From a virus, in the IMG/VR virus record IMGVR_UViG_3300042698_000029, positions 62,001 through 126,000 of that record: DNA of 64,000 bases. One strand, given 5' to 3'. The stretch's first letter is position 1; each line of letters opens with the position of its first letter. The notes beneath the pieces are model-generated. The model saw nothing but the letters and a program-made list of their open reading frames with translations, had not been told where the DNA came from and searched no databases. Below, piece after piece: positions 33,555 to 40,832 of this stretch. Position numbers and translations under genes: made by a program.

Positions 33555-33881
33555 ATGAACGACATCGATACCGACCGCAAGGACCGAATCACCTCCGTCG
33601 TAGACCTTCTTCAGACGCGGCATGGTGACCTCTTCAAGACCTTCCCCGTTGCCCGGCAGGCGCGGGAGGTAGTGAGTGCGGTGCAGGGTCTGATCGCCTC
33701 CGACGAAGTAATGGTCATCATCCGACGGGTCTCCGGTGACCGGCCCAAGCAGGCAGCGGTCGCGAACGCTCTCGCCCGTGCCAAGGAGAGGGGACTCATC
33801 CACAGTCCGCGCAAGGGACTGTGGGGTGCCTCCCTGGCAGGGGGTGTGTACGGAGGAGGGTCCGACCCGACCTCCCCCTGA
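33555..33881 (+). CDS. Small winged-helix-like protein
   Basis: A 108-residue protein (ATG at 33555 behind AAGGAG). PKQAAVANALARAKERGLIH and SPRKGLWGAS resemble the recognition helix and wing of a winged-helix domain. The N-terminal half is helical. It lies upstream of the replication ATPase at 34075. Confidence 0.5.
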   Translation: MNDIDTDRKDRITSVVDLLQTRHGDLFKTFPVARQAREVVSAVQGLIASDEVMVIIRRVSGDRPKQAAVANALARAKERGLIHSPRKGLWGASLAGGVYGGGSDPTSP

Positions 33882-33924
33882 CGGGGCGAGCCCGCTCCTG
33901 ATGGAAGAATGACGGCAGAAAAGC

Positions 33925-33958
33925 GAAGGAGCCCCTGGTGTGGATCAGGGGCTCCTTC
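33925..33958 (+). terminator. Hairpin terminator
   Basis: Thirteen-base arms (33925-33937, 33946-33958) after the stop at 33881. Confidence 0.65.
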
Positions 33959-34074
33959 AGGTACGAACTCCCCATCCCCATGGGGTGCGCGCGATGTCAC
34001 TATCAATCAGCTACCCAGAGGTTATCCGATGGGAGTGACGTCACACCACCCCGCTGTCCGGAAGGACCGGAAAA

Positions 34075-35793
34075 GTGACCGATGTCACAGCCCAGATGAT
34101 CCAGGCCCGAGCCAGCCTGGAGACCGTGATGACCTCAGTGTCCCGCCTCACTGGGACCAATGGGGAAGTCGTGAGGGCCCTCACAGACCTGGTTGTCGGG
34201 GAGGCCGCATGGTTGAGCCTGCTGGACCGGGAGGAGATCATCAGCCGCTCTCTGGAAGTCTTGCGAGAGGCCGGATGTAAGGCGTCCCGCCCTCTGGTAT
34301 CCGGGGCCGTACAGACCGCCTTCAAACTCTCCCAGAAGCGCACAGCGGTTGAGGAGCTCTACCTCGAAGCCCAGCAAGGTGACCTGCTCCCACAGATCGA
34401 TCCGCAGATCTGGACCAACGAGGGCCGCTACAAGAGGTTCCTGGACTCCCTGTACCGACTCTCCCTGTACCGCCGGGCGCGGCCTGAGTCGGTGCTGGGG
34501 TGCTTCGCCGTTCACAGCCTCTGCCTGATCCCTCCACACACAAGGGTGGAGACGGACGGCAGCGAGAACGCGCTCAACGCTCTGAGCGCGGTGGTGGGCC
34601 AGACCGGCAAGGGCAAGGGCAACGTCCAGGGGTGCACGGACGTCGTTCTCAAGCCATTGATCCAGCAGTCCGTTCCCGGAAAGAACGAACGGGGAGGGAT
34701 CCGCCGCGCAGCGGGAGTGGCCTCGGGTGAAGCGATCATCGACCAGTTCTCAGGCAGCTGGGAAGACGATGACGACATCATGGCCGCCGACGAGGATGGA
34801 AGGGTCTCTGGGCAGAAGTGGGACGCCGTTCTCCTGGTCATCGATGAGATGAAGTCCCTGCTGGCCACCATGGACCGGTCGGGCTCCACCACCGACAGCA
34901 CCCTCACAAGCCTTCTCACCGGAGGCGACGTGACCTCTCAGAAAGCCGATGTGACGGGCAACGGCGGAGGAAGGGTGACGCTGACGGGAGGCGAATACCG
35001 GTTCTGCGGGTCAGGAGGCCTTCAGCCGGAGTTCTTGGACAGACTGGCGAAGACCGGCGGCATCGGCTTGGTCAAGCGCATCCTGAAGCTGCCCGCCGGG
35101 ATGCATCCCGACCAGATCCACGCACGGAAGGTTCTCGTAGAGGGCGGCTACGGTCGCTCAGAGGCCGAAGAGGACGCGGCCCTTCTCCGTTCATCGCTCC
35201 ACGGCCTGCGCGAGAACGGGACCGTCACGGTGGCCCGCTCCATCCAGGAAGTCATCGACAAGATCGCTGATGCTTCTGTCGAGGATCGGGGCTTCAGCGA
35301 AGTAGACCCAGCCGGACAGGGTCTCCACCTCCGCATCGTTCTCGCGGCCTTCTTCGCCCGTCTGTCCTCTCTGTGGGAGATCGATCGTGACGCCTGGACC
35401 ATGTCCGGGTACCTCATGAGCTTGGACGAGGCGATGCACAGGCACATCCTCGGGTACGTGGGAGAGGTCGAGCAGGACGAGCGGGCCCGAGAGATCGGGG
35501 AGTACACGTCCAAGACGGTCTCGGTGAAGACCAAGGAGACCTGGGAGTCCACGGGCTCGACGCCGGTCCTGGACAGGGCCATGGGGAAGATCCTGGAGTT
35601 CATGTACAACGCGGGTGGGGAGCACACGGCCACCGACGTCCGGGACAAGTCAGGAGCCAACAGTTCTACTCAGGCCGCTCACAAGGGTGTGACCGGGAAG
35701 CAGCTCCACGTTCATGCCTTGGAGCGGATGGTCATGTCGGGCGCGGTGAAGAAGGTGGGCCGGAAGTTCGTTGCTACTCGGAAGACCCTGTAG
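34075..35793 (+). CDS. DUF3987-like P-loop replication ATPase
   Basis: A 572-residue protein. The P-loop is the variant VVGQTGKGKGN (about residue 175), followed by VLLVIDEMKSLLATM as Walker B and a helicase-like C-terminal half ending in a winged helix (ALERMVMSGAVKKVGRKFV). It is the third such protein in the window. Directly downstream lie ten TGGGACA iterons around an AT-rich core. The start codon GTG is embedded in GTGACCGATGTCAC (34075-34088), a Crp-like palindrome, so binding there would block or time expression. Likely an initiator/helicase of that origin-like site. Confidence 0.6.
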   Translation: MTDVTAQMIQARASLETVMTSVSRLTGTNGEVVRALTDLVVGEAAWLSLLDREEIISRSLEVLREAGCKASRPLVSGAVQTAFKLSQKRTAVEELYLEAQQGDLLPQIDPQIWTNEGRYKRFLDSLYRLSLYRRARPESVLGCFAVHSLCLIPPHTRVETDGSENALNALSAVVGQTGKGKGNVQGCTDVVLKPLIQQSVPGKNERGGIRRAAGVASGEAIIDQFSGSWEDDDDIMAADEDGRVSGQKWDAVLLVIDEMKSLLATMDRSGSTTDSTLTSLLTGGDVTSQKADVTGNGGGRVTLTGGEYRFCGSGGLQPEFLDRLAKTGGIGLVKRILKLPAGMHPDQIHARKVLVEGGYGRSEAEEDAALLRSSLHGLRENGTVTVARSIQEVIDKIADASVEDRGFSEVDPAGQGLHLRIVLAAFFARLSSLWEIDRDAWTMSGYLMSLDEAMHRHILGYVGEVEQDERAREIGEYTSKTVSVKTKETWESTGSTPVLDRAMGKILEFMYNAGGEHTATDVRDKSGANSSTQAAHKGVTGKQLHVHALERMVMSGAVKKVGRKFVATRKTL

Positions 35794-35848
35794 TTGTTCG
35801 AATGCCGAAGCCCGCTCCTCTCCCGGGGGCGGGCTTCGGTGCGAAAAA

Positions 35849-36061
35849 TGGGACATGGGACAGCGTGTCCCACTTATGCGCGTGAGAGCCAAAACGGTGT
35901 CCCATGTTTGTCCCATCTTTTGTTACTCTGAGTAATAATTACGGGTACAAACTAGGGTAAAAAGGACAAATTCTCTTTCGCACCCTGTTGTCCCAGTCCG
36001 TAAGCGAAAAGTGGGACAAAAATGGGACACCTAGCCGGACATGGGACACTGCGTTGTCCCA
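35849..36061. repeat. Ten TGGGACA iterons around an AT-rich core (origin candidate)
   Basis: TGGGACA occurs on plus at 35849, 35856, 36012, 36023 and 36042, and as TGTCCCA at 35866, 35898, 35909, 35989 and 36055. The two iteron groups enclose 35916-35988, which holds TAATAATTACGGG and AAAAAGGACAAATTC, far more AT-rich than the surroundings. This is the textbook build of an iteron-controlled origin, and the P-loop ATPase gene lies immediately upstream. An operator array for the membrane genes at 36200 is the alternative. Between 35794 and 36199 I see no gene. Confidence 0.6.
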
Positions 36062-36199
36062 CTTTTCGGGAGGTCCACCCGTAGCAGGCCCCCGGTCGAA
36101 CAACATCGGTGTGAAGTACTGCACATTCCATCCCTAGTCAGATGGGTCTAAGCTGATAACTCGCAGGAAGCCCCATCCCCCCGTAGAAGGAGAACCCTC

Positions 36200-36460
36200 G
36201 TGGCCGATATGAAGCCCACCACCCAGCAGATCATCGAGGCCCTTTCCCTTGTGGGAGGAGGCGTGACTCTGGTGACCAGCCAGAATCTGATCGCTGCTGC
36301 TTTGATCGGTGCCCTGGGGTCCATGGGCCTCTACAAGGCCTGGAGCGAGGCGAATCTCCGGAGGCGCCGGGAGTTGGCCAAGGACGCCATCCGCCACGCT
36401 GCCGCCAAGGGCGACCTGTCCGCCGACGACGCCGCCAAGCTGCTGAAGGAGATGCCGTGA
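36200..36460 (+). CDS. Small membrane protein
   Basis: An 86-residue product from GTG at 36200 (AAGGAGAA). Two hydrophobic segments (residues about 17-48) are followed by a basic amphipathic helix (LRRRRELAKDAIRHAAAKGD). Coupled to the next gene by GTGA overlap. Holin-like or spread-protein-like by shape only. Confidence 0.5.
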   Translation: MADMKPTTQQIIEALSLVGGGVTLVTSQNLIAAALIGALGSMGLYKAWSEANLRRRRELAKDAIRHAAAKGDLSADDAAKLLKEMP

Positions 36461-36660
36461 ATCGCACCGAGATGAGTACCTACGGCAGGCTGTCCTGGGC
36501 GGCCTCATCCCTGGGGGCGGGGGTGTTCTTCACAGGCCTCCTAGTGGAGGACCCCTACCTGTGGGGGGCCGGTCTGTTCTGGCTGGCGGGGTTCGGGATG
36601 CGGGCCTACATCGAGTTCGTCAAGACCTTTCCGGACCCCGATGCCGACCCCGGCCTCTAA
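36457..36660 (+). CDS. Small two-helix membrane protein
   Basis: A 67-residue protein with two membrane helices (residues about 11-31 and 35-53) and a short acidic tail. It begins inside the stop of the preceding membrane gene, so the two are probably partners. Confidence 0.5.
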   Translation: MNRTEMSTYGRLSWAASSLGAGVFFTGLLVEDPYLWGAGLFWLAGFGMRAYIEFVKTFPDPDADPGL

Positions 36661-36675
36661 AACTCGGCACACCAA

Positions 36676-36707
36676 GAGAGCCCCCGATCGGATGATCGGG
36701 GGCTCTC
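36676..36707. terminator. Hairpin terminator
   Basis: Fourteen-base perfect arms (36676-36689, 36694-36707) between convergent genes. Confidence 0.7.
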
Positions 36708-36716
36708 AGGCTTGGG

Positions 36717-37319
36717 TCACCCAATGGGCATACGAGAAGAGTGCATCCGGATCACGGAACCTTCTGAGCCGGGCTCAATCCCGCCAAGCCTCTGCTGCGT
36801 GCGCGCCTGCGCCTCTTTCCTCGGAGCGTTGCATCGGACGCCCGGACCCGCCTTGCACGTCGGACACCTACGCACCATGGCGAACACTTCCCATCGGTTC
36901 AGGGTCCCGTCGTCCCAAGCGGGGCGACGGGAGTCCACCAGTGCATCCAGCTCCGTTCGGTCTCCGAGCAGAGCGGCACGCAACGCGTGTGCCACGGTGG
37001 ACGCCGTTCCCTCATCCCGGAACCCCCTGATGCACCACCCCGACCCACCTCCGGAGAGGGAGTTCGCCGTGCTGGCGGACCCGTGACCTTCAGCGTGCAG
37101 GTAGCTCCTGAGTAGATCAACCGCCGGGTACAGGTCCCCGCAGCGGCTCGCCATTTCAGGGCTCTCGCCGGTACCGGGTTGCATCGTCAGGGTGTCGGCA
37201 TGCACCCTCCACTCCGCGCCCTCTTTCTCGACCACGACGAACAACTCGTCCTTAGCCATGGACTGGCGGTAGACCTTATTGGACTCGTGCACATCGCGCA
37301 CGTGGGGAATCTTCTTCAA
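36717..37319 (-). CDS. Zinc-ribbon protein of unknown role
   Basis: A 200-residue product. The C-terminal RRCPTCKAGPGVRCNAPRK is the CpxC-(x)-PG-x-x-C finger found in many actinophage and plasmid proteins. The first 110 residues are beta-rich. The reading frame begins with TTG at 37319 (AAGGG 11 bases upstream); an internal ATG (residue 21) is a possible alternative. Confidence 0.5.
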   Translation of the reverse strand: MKKIPHVRDVHESNKVYRQSMAKDELFVVVEKEGAEWRVHADTLTMQPGTGESPEMASRCGDLYPAVDLLRSYLHAEGHGSASTANSLSGGGSGWCIRGFRDEGTASTVAHALRAALLGDRTELDALVDSRRPAWDDGTLNRWEVFAMVRRCPTCKAGPGVRCNAPRKEAQARTQQRLGGIEPGSEGSVIRMHSSRMPIG

Positions 37320-37346
37320 AGTCGGCCGACCCTTATCAAGATGAGG

Positions 37347-37378
37347 AGAGGGGCCCCACAGAATAGCGGGGCCCCTCT
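37347..37378 (-). terminator. Hairpin terminator
   Basis: Eleven-base arms AGAGGGGCCCC/GGGGCCCCTCT downstream of the peptide gene at 37417. Confidence 0.65.
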
Positions 37379-37383
37379 GTGTT

Positions 37384-37406
37384 GTTCCGGCTCCAGCGCG
37401 GCCGGA
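37384..37406. repeat. 23-bp direct repeat, copy 2
   Basis: Identical to 32284-32306; sits between the terminator and the stop of the 39-residue Cys-rich peptide gene. Confidence 0.6.
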
Positions 37407-37416
37407 TCGCCCGGCG

Positions 37417-37536
37417 TCAGCCGGTCTTCGTGTAGCAGGTGCAGTTGGCGCCGCAGAGGATGCAGTCGCCGACCTCGATCTCGGAGAGCTTCTTCAGGGT
37501 CTCCTTGGTGGTGCTCTTCTTCTCTTCCGTGTCCAT
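37417..37536 (-). CDS. 39-residue Cys-rich peptide (precursor-like)
   Basis: Starts at the ATG at 37536 behind AAAGGAAT. Residues 1-24 are charged and helical (MDTEEKKSTTKETLKKLSEI) and residues 25-39 are CILCGANCTCYTKTG, with four Cys, two Thr and two Gly. A charged leader followed by a Cys/Thr-rich core is the layout of a ribosomal peptide (RiPP) precursor. Equally, it may be a tiny zinc-binding protein. No lanthionine synthetase, YcaO or radical-SAM gene is visible within the window, which argues for caution. Confidence 0.5.
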   Translation of the reverse strand: MDTEEKKSTTKETLKKLSEIEVGDCILCGANCTCYTKTG

Positions 37537-37570
37537 GACCGTGATTCCTTTCTGGATGGGTGGATGACGG

Positions 37571-37657
37571 TTACTTCTTCTTGCCGAGGTTGCCGAGGTT
37601 CACGCCTCCGCCGCCCTTGCCGTTCTTGGTCGGTATGCCCTTGCTCTCTTCGGCCAT
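37571..37657 (-). CDS. 28-residue Lys/Gly-rich peptide
   Basis: A short frame from the ATG at 37657 (AAAGG) with a Gly-rich middle and a Lys-rich end (GKGGGGVNLGNLGKKK). It lies between the SNF2 gene and the Cys-rich peptide gene, in the same operon. Unknown. Confidence 0.4.
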   Translation of the reverse strand: MAEESKGIPTKNGKGGGGVNLGNLGKKK

Positions 37658-37690
37658 CGTCTTGCCTTTCTCGTGGTGTCACCGGCCCTC

Positions 37691-39337
37691 TTAGGCCGGA
37701 GTCTGGGTGTCGCCGTACAGGACCGACATGCGCTCGCCGCGTTCGAGCTGAGCGGCGTACACGTCCTCATCGATCGTTCCGGCGGTACGGATGTAGAAGC
37801 GCTGGACCGGCTTCGTCTGGCCTGAGCGGTACAGACGGCCCTTGGCCTGCTCGTTCTGCACGCCGTCCTGGTCCTGAGACAGCCACACCTCGATGTGGCT
37901 CTTCTCCTGAAGGCCGTCCGTGCCGGTACCGACGCCCGAGATGACGGCCACCAGCACGCGGTAGTCGGTGCCGAAGCCCTTCTTCACGGACTCCTGGAGC
38001 TCCGGCTGGGAGGACAGCGGCCAGCGTTCGGCGGACTTCCCGATCTTCCGGGCGACCAGGTCGGCGAACTTCGAGCTGTGCGTGAGGACCAACACCGGCT
38101 CTTCCGACGGCAGGTCGGACAGCAGCTCCTTCAGGGCGTAGATCTTCGGCTGGTCGATGTTCTTGTAGTCGACATCCAGCTTCGAGAGGTCCACGTCCTC
38201 GCCGGAGTCGATTCGGTCCTGGAGGGACTCGACGGTCACCTTTTGACGCCGGGCTGCTTCCGAGAGGGACATGGTGCCCTCCGTCGCGGTGGTCTGACCC
38301 AGTGCCAGCTGCCGGAGGCGGATCTGCTTGACGATGGGGAGCGGGGTGCCCACGGGGACTTCGTCCATCCACGTGAAGCACTGCTCTTCGAAGTCGTCGT
38401 ACATCTCCCGCTGCTCCAGCGTCATGCCCACCTCGATCTCGTGGGTGATGACCTCCGGCAGGTTGAGGATGTCCTTGGACAGGCGCCGGATCGCGCAGGG
38501 GATTTCCGCCCACATCGCGGCCGGGTCGACGATCTCCCCGATGACGTCACGAGTCTTGGGCTTCTTCTCGACCGGGTCCCAGCCGTATTCATCGACCTCG
38601 ATGTTGAAGTGCTTGTGGGCCCACGGCCAGAACGCCGTATACACCTTGGGCCACAGCCAGTTGAGGATGAACCACAGATCCTCCTCCTGGTTCCCCGCCG
38701 GGGTGGCTGAGGCCCCTACGCGGTACACGCTCTTGATCAGCCGCAGGGTCTTGCCGATCAGCGCATCCTTGCGGTTGCGGGCACGGTGCACCTCATCGAA
38801 GACCACCAGGTCCCAGACGCCGGTCCGGCTCCACGGAGGAATGCGTCCGTCCTGCATCCCCTTGCGGATGTTCGCCTGCGTGGGCGCCCACTTACGCTTC
38901 TGGCCCGACTCGGTGACCTCGTAGCCCAGCTTCCCCGCCATGTGCTCGGGGCCGATCAGGAAGATCCCCGGCTCCTTCTTCGTCATCCGGCGCCAGGTCT
39001 CCGCGTCATATTTCGTCTGCGCGCTTCCGTGCGGGCCTACCAGACGCACCTTGTCGTCCGGAAGCGTCGGGAACTGGCGCAGCAGCGTCTTCTTGACCTG
39101 GAGATGAGTGACCGGCGGCCCGATCCACAGGATCCGCAGACCACTCTTCTGGGGCTGAATCTTGCGGATGGCCTCCACGATCATCACGGTCTTGCCCAGG
39201 CCGAGGTCGTCGGCGAGCAAGACGGACTTGGATCCCTGGTCGCTCAGTTCGGCGCGCATCCGCTGGATGGCTTCGTCCTGATAGTCGCGCGGAGCCAGCT
39301 TCTCCAGGCGTTCCACCTGGATGTTCTTCTTGGCCAT
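37691..39337 (-). CDS. SNF2-family DNA-dependent ATPase
   Basis: A 548-residue protein from the ATG at 39337. The motifs are complete: motif I LADDLGLGKTVM, Ia RILWIGPP, II VVFDEVHRA, III GASATP, IV ALKELLSD-x-x-SEEPVLVL, V GVGTGTDGLQ and VI QNEQAKGRLYRSGQTKPVQR. Such proteins translocate on duplex DNA and remodel or displace bound proteins. It forms an operon with an unknown protein (39342) upstream and two tiny peptides downstream. A helicase-dead relative of its first lobe is encoded at 11943-12722. Confidence 0.9.
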   Translation of the reverse strand: MAKKNIQVERLEKLAPRDYQDEAIQRMRAELSDQGSKSVLLADDLGLGKTVMIVEAIRKIQPQKSGLRILWIGPPVTHLQVKKTLLRQFPTLPDDKVRLVGPHGSAQTKYDAETWRRMTKKEPGIFLIGPEHMAGKLGYEVTESGQKRKWAPTQANIRKGMQDGRIPPWSRTGVWDLVVFDEVHRARNRKDALIGKTLRLIKSVYRVGASATPAGNQEEDLWFILNWLWPKVYTAFWPWAHKHFNIEVDEYGWDPVEKKPKTRDVIGEIVDPAAMWAEIPCAIRRLSKDILNLPEVITHEIEVGMTLEQREMYDDFEEQCFTWMDEVPVGTPLPIVKQIRLRQLALGQTTATEGTMSLSEAARRQKVTVESLQDRIDSGEDVDLSKLDVDYKNIDQPKIYALKELLSDLPSEEPVLVLTHSSKFADLVARKIGKSAERWPLSSQPELQESVKKGFGTDYRVLVAVISGVGTGTDGLQEKSHIEVWLSQDQDGVQNEQAKGRLYRSGQTKPVQRFYIRTAGTIDEDVYAAQLERGERMSVLYGDTQTPA

Positions 39338-39341
39338 GGTG

Positions 39342-40073
39342 TTACCAGCCCTTCGAGCGGCTGGTCTTGCTGGTCCACGACAGGTACGGGTCCCCGCGAA
39401 GCGGAACACCTTCCGCGCGGGCCTTGGCGTACAAGTCGTTACGCAGGGATCCGGCGATGAGGTACGTCAGGGAGCAGGCCTCGTGGCGCACTTCGTCGTT
39501 GAAGACCGGCATCAGAGCGATGGTCTTGACGGCGTTGAAGTTCTCCTCGACGGCGTTGTACAAGTCCAGGAGTTCCAGTTCGGAGGGCCACAGCACGGGT
39601 GCCTGGCGGGGGAATCCGGCCTCCTCGTGCAGGAGGGCGATGCGCAGCTCGATCCGGCCGAGGGTTTCGGTGACCTCGTTGGCGACGTCGGGGACTTCCA
39701 CGATCTGGATCCCGTTCATCCCGAATGCCTCGTGCATCGGACCCGAGAGACTCGTGAACATGGCGAGCGCGTGGTGGTCGACGGGGGAGCCGTCATCGTC
39801 CTCGTAGGCGTAGAGACACACCATCCGCAGACCATTGTGGTCATCGGGGTACACGTAGGTGGTACCGCAGTTCTCGGGGATGCGGCTCAAGAAGCCCATG
39901 ATCTTCTCGCGCGCCGGGTCCGGCAGGAGCGTGGTGTTGTCCCACGTCACCTTGCGCAAGTAGAGGCAGAGGTCTTCCCACCGGTAGTCACCGGCGCCCG
40001 GATACAGGCTGATCCTTCCCTGATTCTTGGAGGCGGTGAAGTAGTTCCATCGCAAGCCGTCGATCTCGTGCAT
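39342..40073 (-). CDS. Hypothetical protein coupled to the SNF2 gene
   Basis: A 243-residue soluble protein, acidic in its middle (YAYEDDDGSPVDHHALAMF). No motif recognised. It ends four bases before the SNF2 ATG, so the two are almost certainly co-translated and may form a complex. Confidence 0.5.
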   Translation of the reverse strand: MHEIDGLRWNYFTASKNQGRISLYPGAGDYRWEDLCLYLRKVTWDNTTLLPDPAREKIMGFLSRIPENCGTTYVYPDDHNGLRMVCLYAYEDDDGSPVDHHALAMFTSLSGPMHEAFGMNGIQIVEVPDVANEVTETLGRIELRIALLHEEAGFPRQAPVLWPSELELLDLYNAVEENFNAVKTIALMPVFNDEVRHEACSLTYLIAGSLRNDLYAKARAEGVPLRGDPYLSWTSKTSRSKGW

Positions 40074-40100
40074 GTCGCTCTCCTTCCGGGGGTGTGGTGC

Positions 40101-40463
40101 TCAGAGCTGTACGGAGGTCTGACCGGGGATCTGCGGGGCGGGACGCCGGACGCGGATGTCTCCCCGTCGCGGAGAGGTCTCGATCAGCTCATCCACTTTG
40201 GCCCAGTAAGCCGACGCCTCCGCTGGGTCCATCCCTTCCCAGACCTCGTACCAGGCGCGGATCCCCGGAAGGCTTTCGATGAACCAGGAGTAGCCGGAGA
40301 CGTTGTCCGGTCCGCAGGTAGTGATGTCCGGCTTGGGGAACCCGTTGGTGCTGTGGATCCAGTTGTTGACCTTGCCAGGGTCGATTCCGCCCAGGTAAAC
40401 GGCGACCGCGCGGGTGCCGTACGTCTGGACGCCGTGGATTCGCAGGCCGTCAGGGGTCCTCAT
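40101..40463 (-). CDS. HTH-type protein
   Basis: A 120-residue protein. TYGTRAVAVYLGGIDPGKVN then NWIHSTNGFPKPDI and YSWFIESLPGIRAWYEVW follow the small excisionase/MerR-like pattern of helix-turn-helix plus wing, with G-x-x-W-F-x-x-x-L-P-x-I-x-x-W. Probably a DNA-binding regulator of the SNF2 operon. Confidence 0.5.
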   Translation of the reverse strand: MRTPDGLRIHGVQTYGTRAVAVYLGGIDPGKVNNWIHSTNGFPKPDITTCGPDNVSGYSWFIESLPGIRAWYEVWEGMDPAEASAYWAKVDELIETSPRRGDIRVRRPAPQIPGQTSVQL

Positions 40464-40490
40464 GATGCGGTCTCCTCTTCTGGGGCAGGA

Positions 40491-40522
40491 GAGGGGCGTC
40501 CGGGTGCATGAGGACGCCCCTC
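40491..40522 (-). terminator. Hairpin terminator
   Basis: Eleven-base arms GAGGGGCGTCC/GGACGCCCCTC after the stop at 40544. Confidence 0.65.
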
Positions 40523-40543
40523 GGTTTCCGGTGGTGCGGCTGG

Positions 40544-40732
40544 TCAGCTCTTCTTGTTGCCCTGGTCGTCGTTCTTGGGGGCAACGGCCGCTATGGCCGC
40601 CATCGTGCCACCCGCCAGCAGGGCGGTGCCGGGACCGGAGACGGAGGCGAGGCTGACGACAGCAGCGGCAGCCGCGCCCCCCTTGGCGACGGTCGAGGCG
40701 GATGCGTTGGTGAGCTTGTCCTTGAGGCCCAT
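40544..40732 (-). CDS. Small Ala/Gly-rich membrane-active-looking peptide
   Basis: A 62-residue product (ATG at 40732, AAGGAGAT). Residues 14-52 are one or two hydrophobic Ala/Val/Gly-rich segments (GGAAAAAVVSLASVSGPGTA) between charged ends. The shape is that of a small holin, bacteriocin or membrane anchor. Confidence 0.5.
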   Translation of the reverse strand: MGLKDKLTNASASTVAKGGAAAAAVVSLASVSGPGTALLAGGTMAAIAAVAPKNDDQGNKKS

Positions 40733-40818
40733 GGTGATCTCCTTGATGGATGGCGGTGAGGGTTTCTGTTCCTTACCATCATCCATCGCAAGGGCGTGTC
40801 AGGATAGATTAGACTGAG

Positions 40819-40832
40819 GTGACCTGCGTCAC
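40819..40832. promoter_or_regulatory. Crp-like palindrome
   Basis: GTGACCTGCGTCAC fits GTG-N6-GNCAC exactly. It overlaps the end of the M4 peptidase gene and lies upstream of the 40732 start. Confidence 0.4.

Noticed and set aside
32284-37406. Possible CRISPR array from the 23-bp repeat
   Set aside because: Only two copies 5 kb apart; no regularly spaced repeats anywhere in the window and no cas1/cas2. The Cas4-like nuclease at 6123 pairs with RecT instead.
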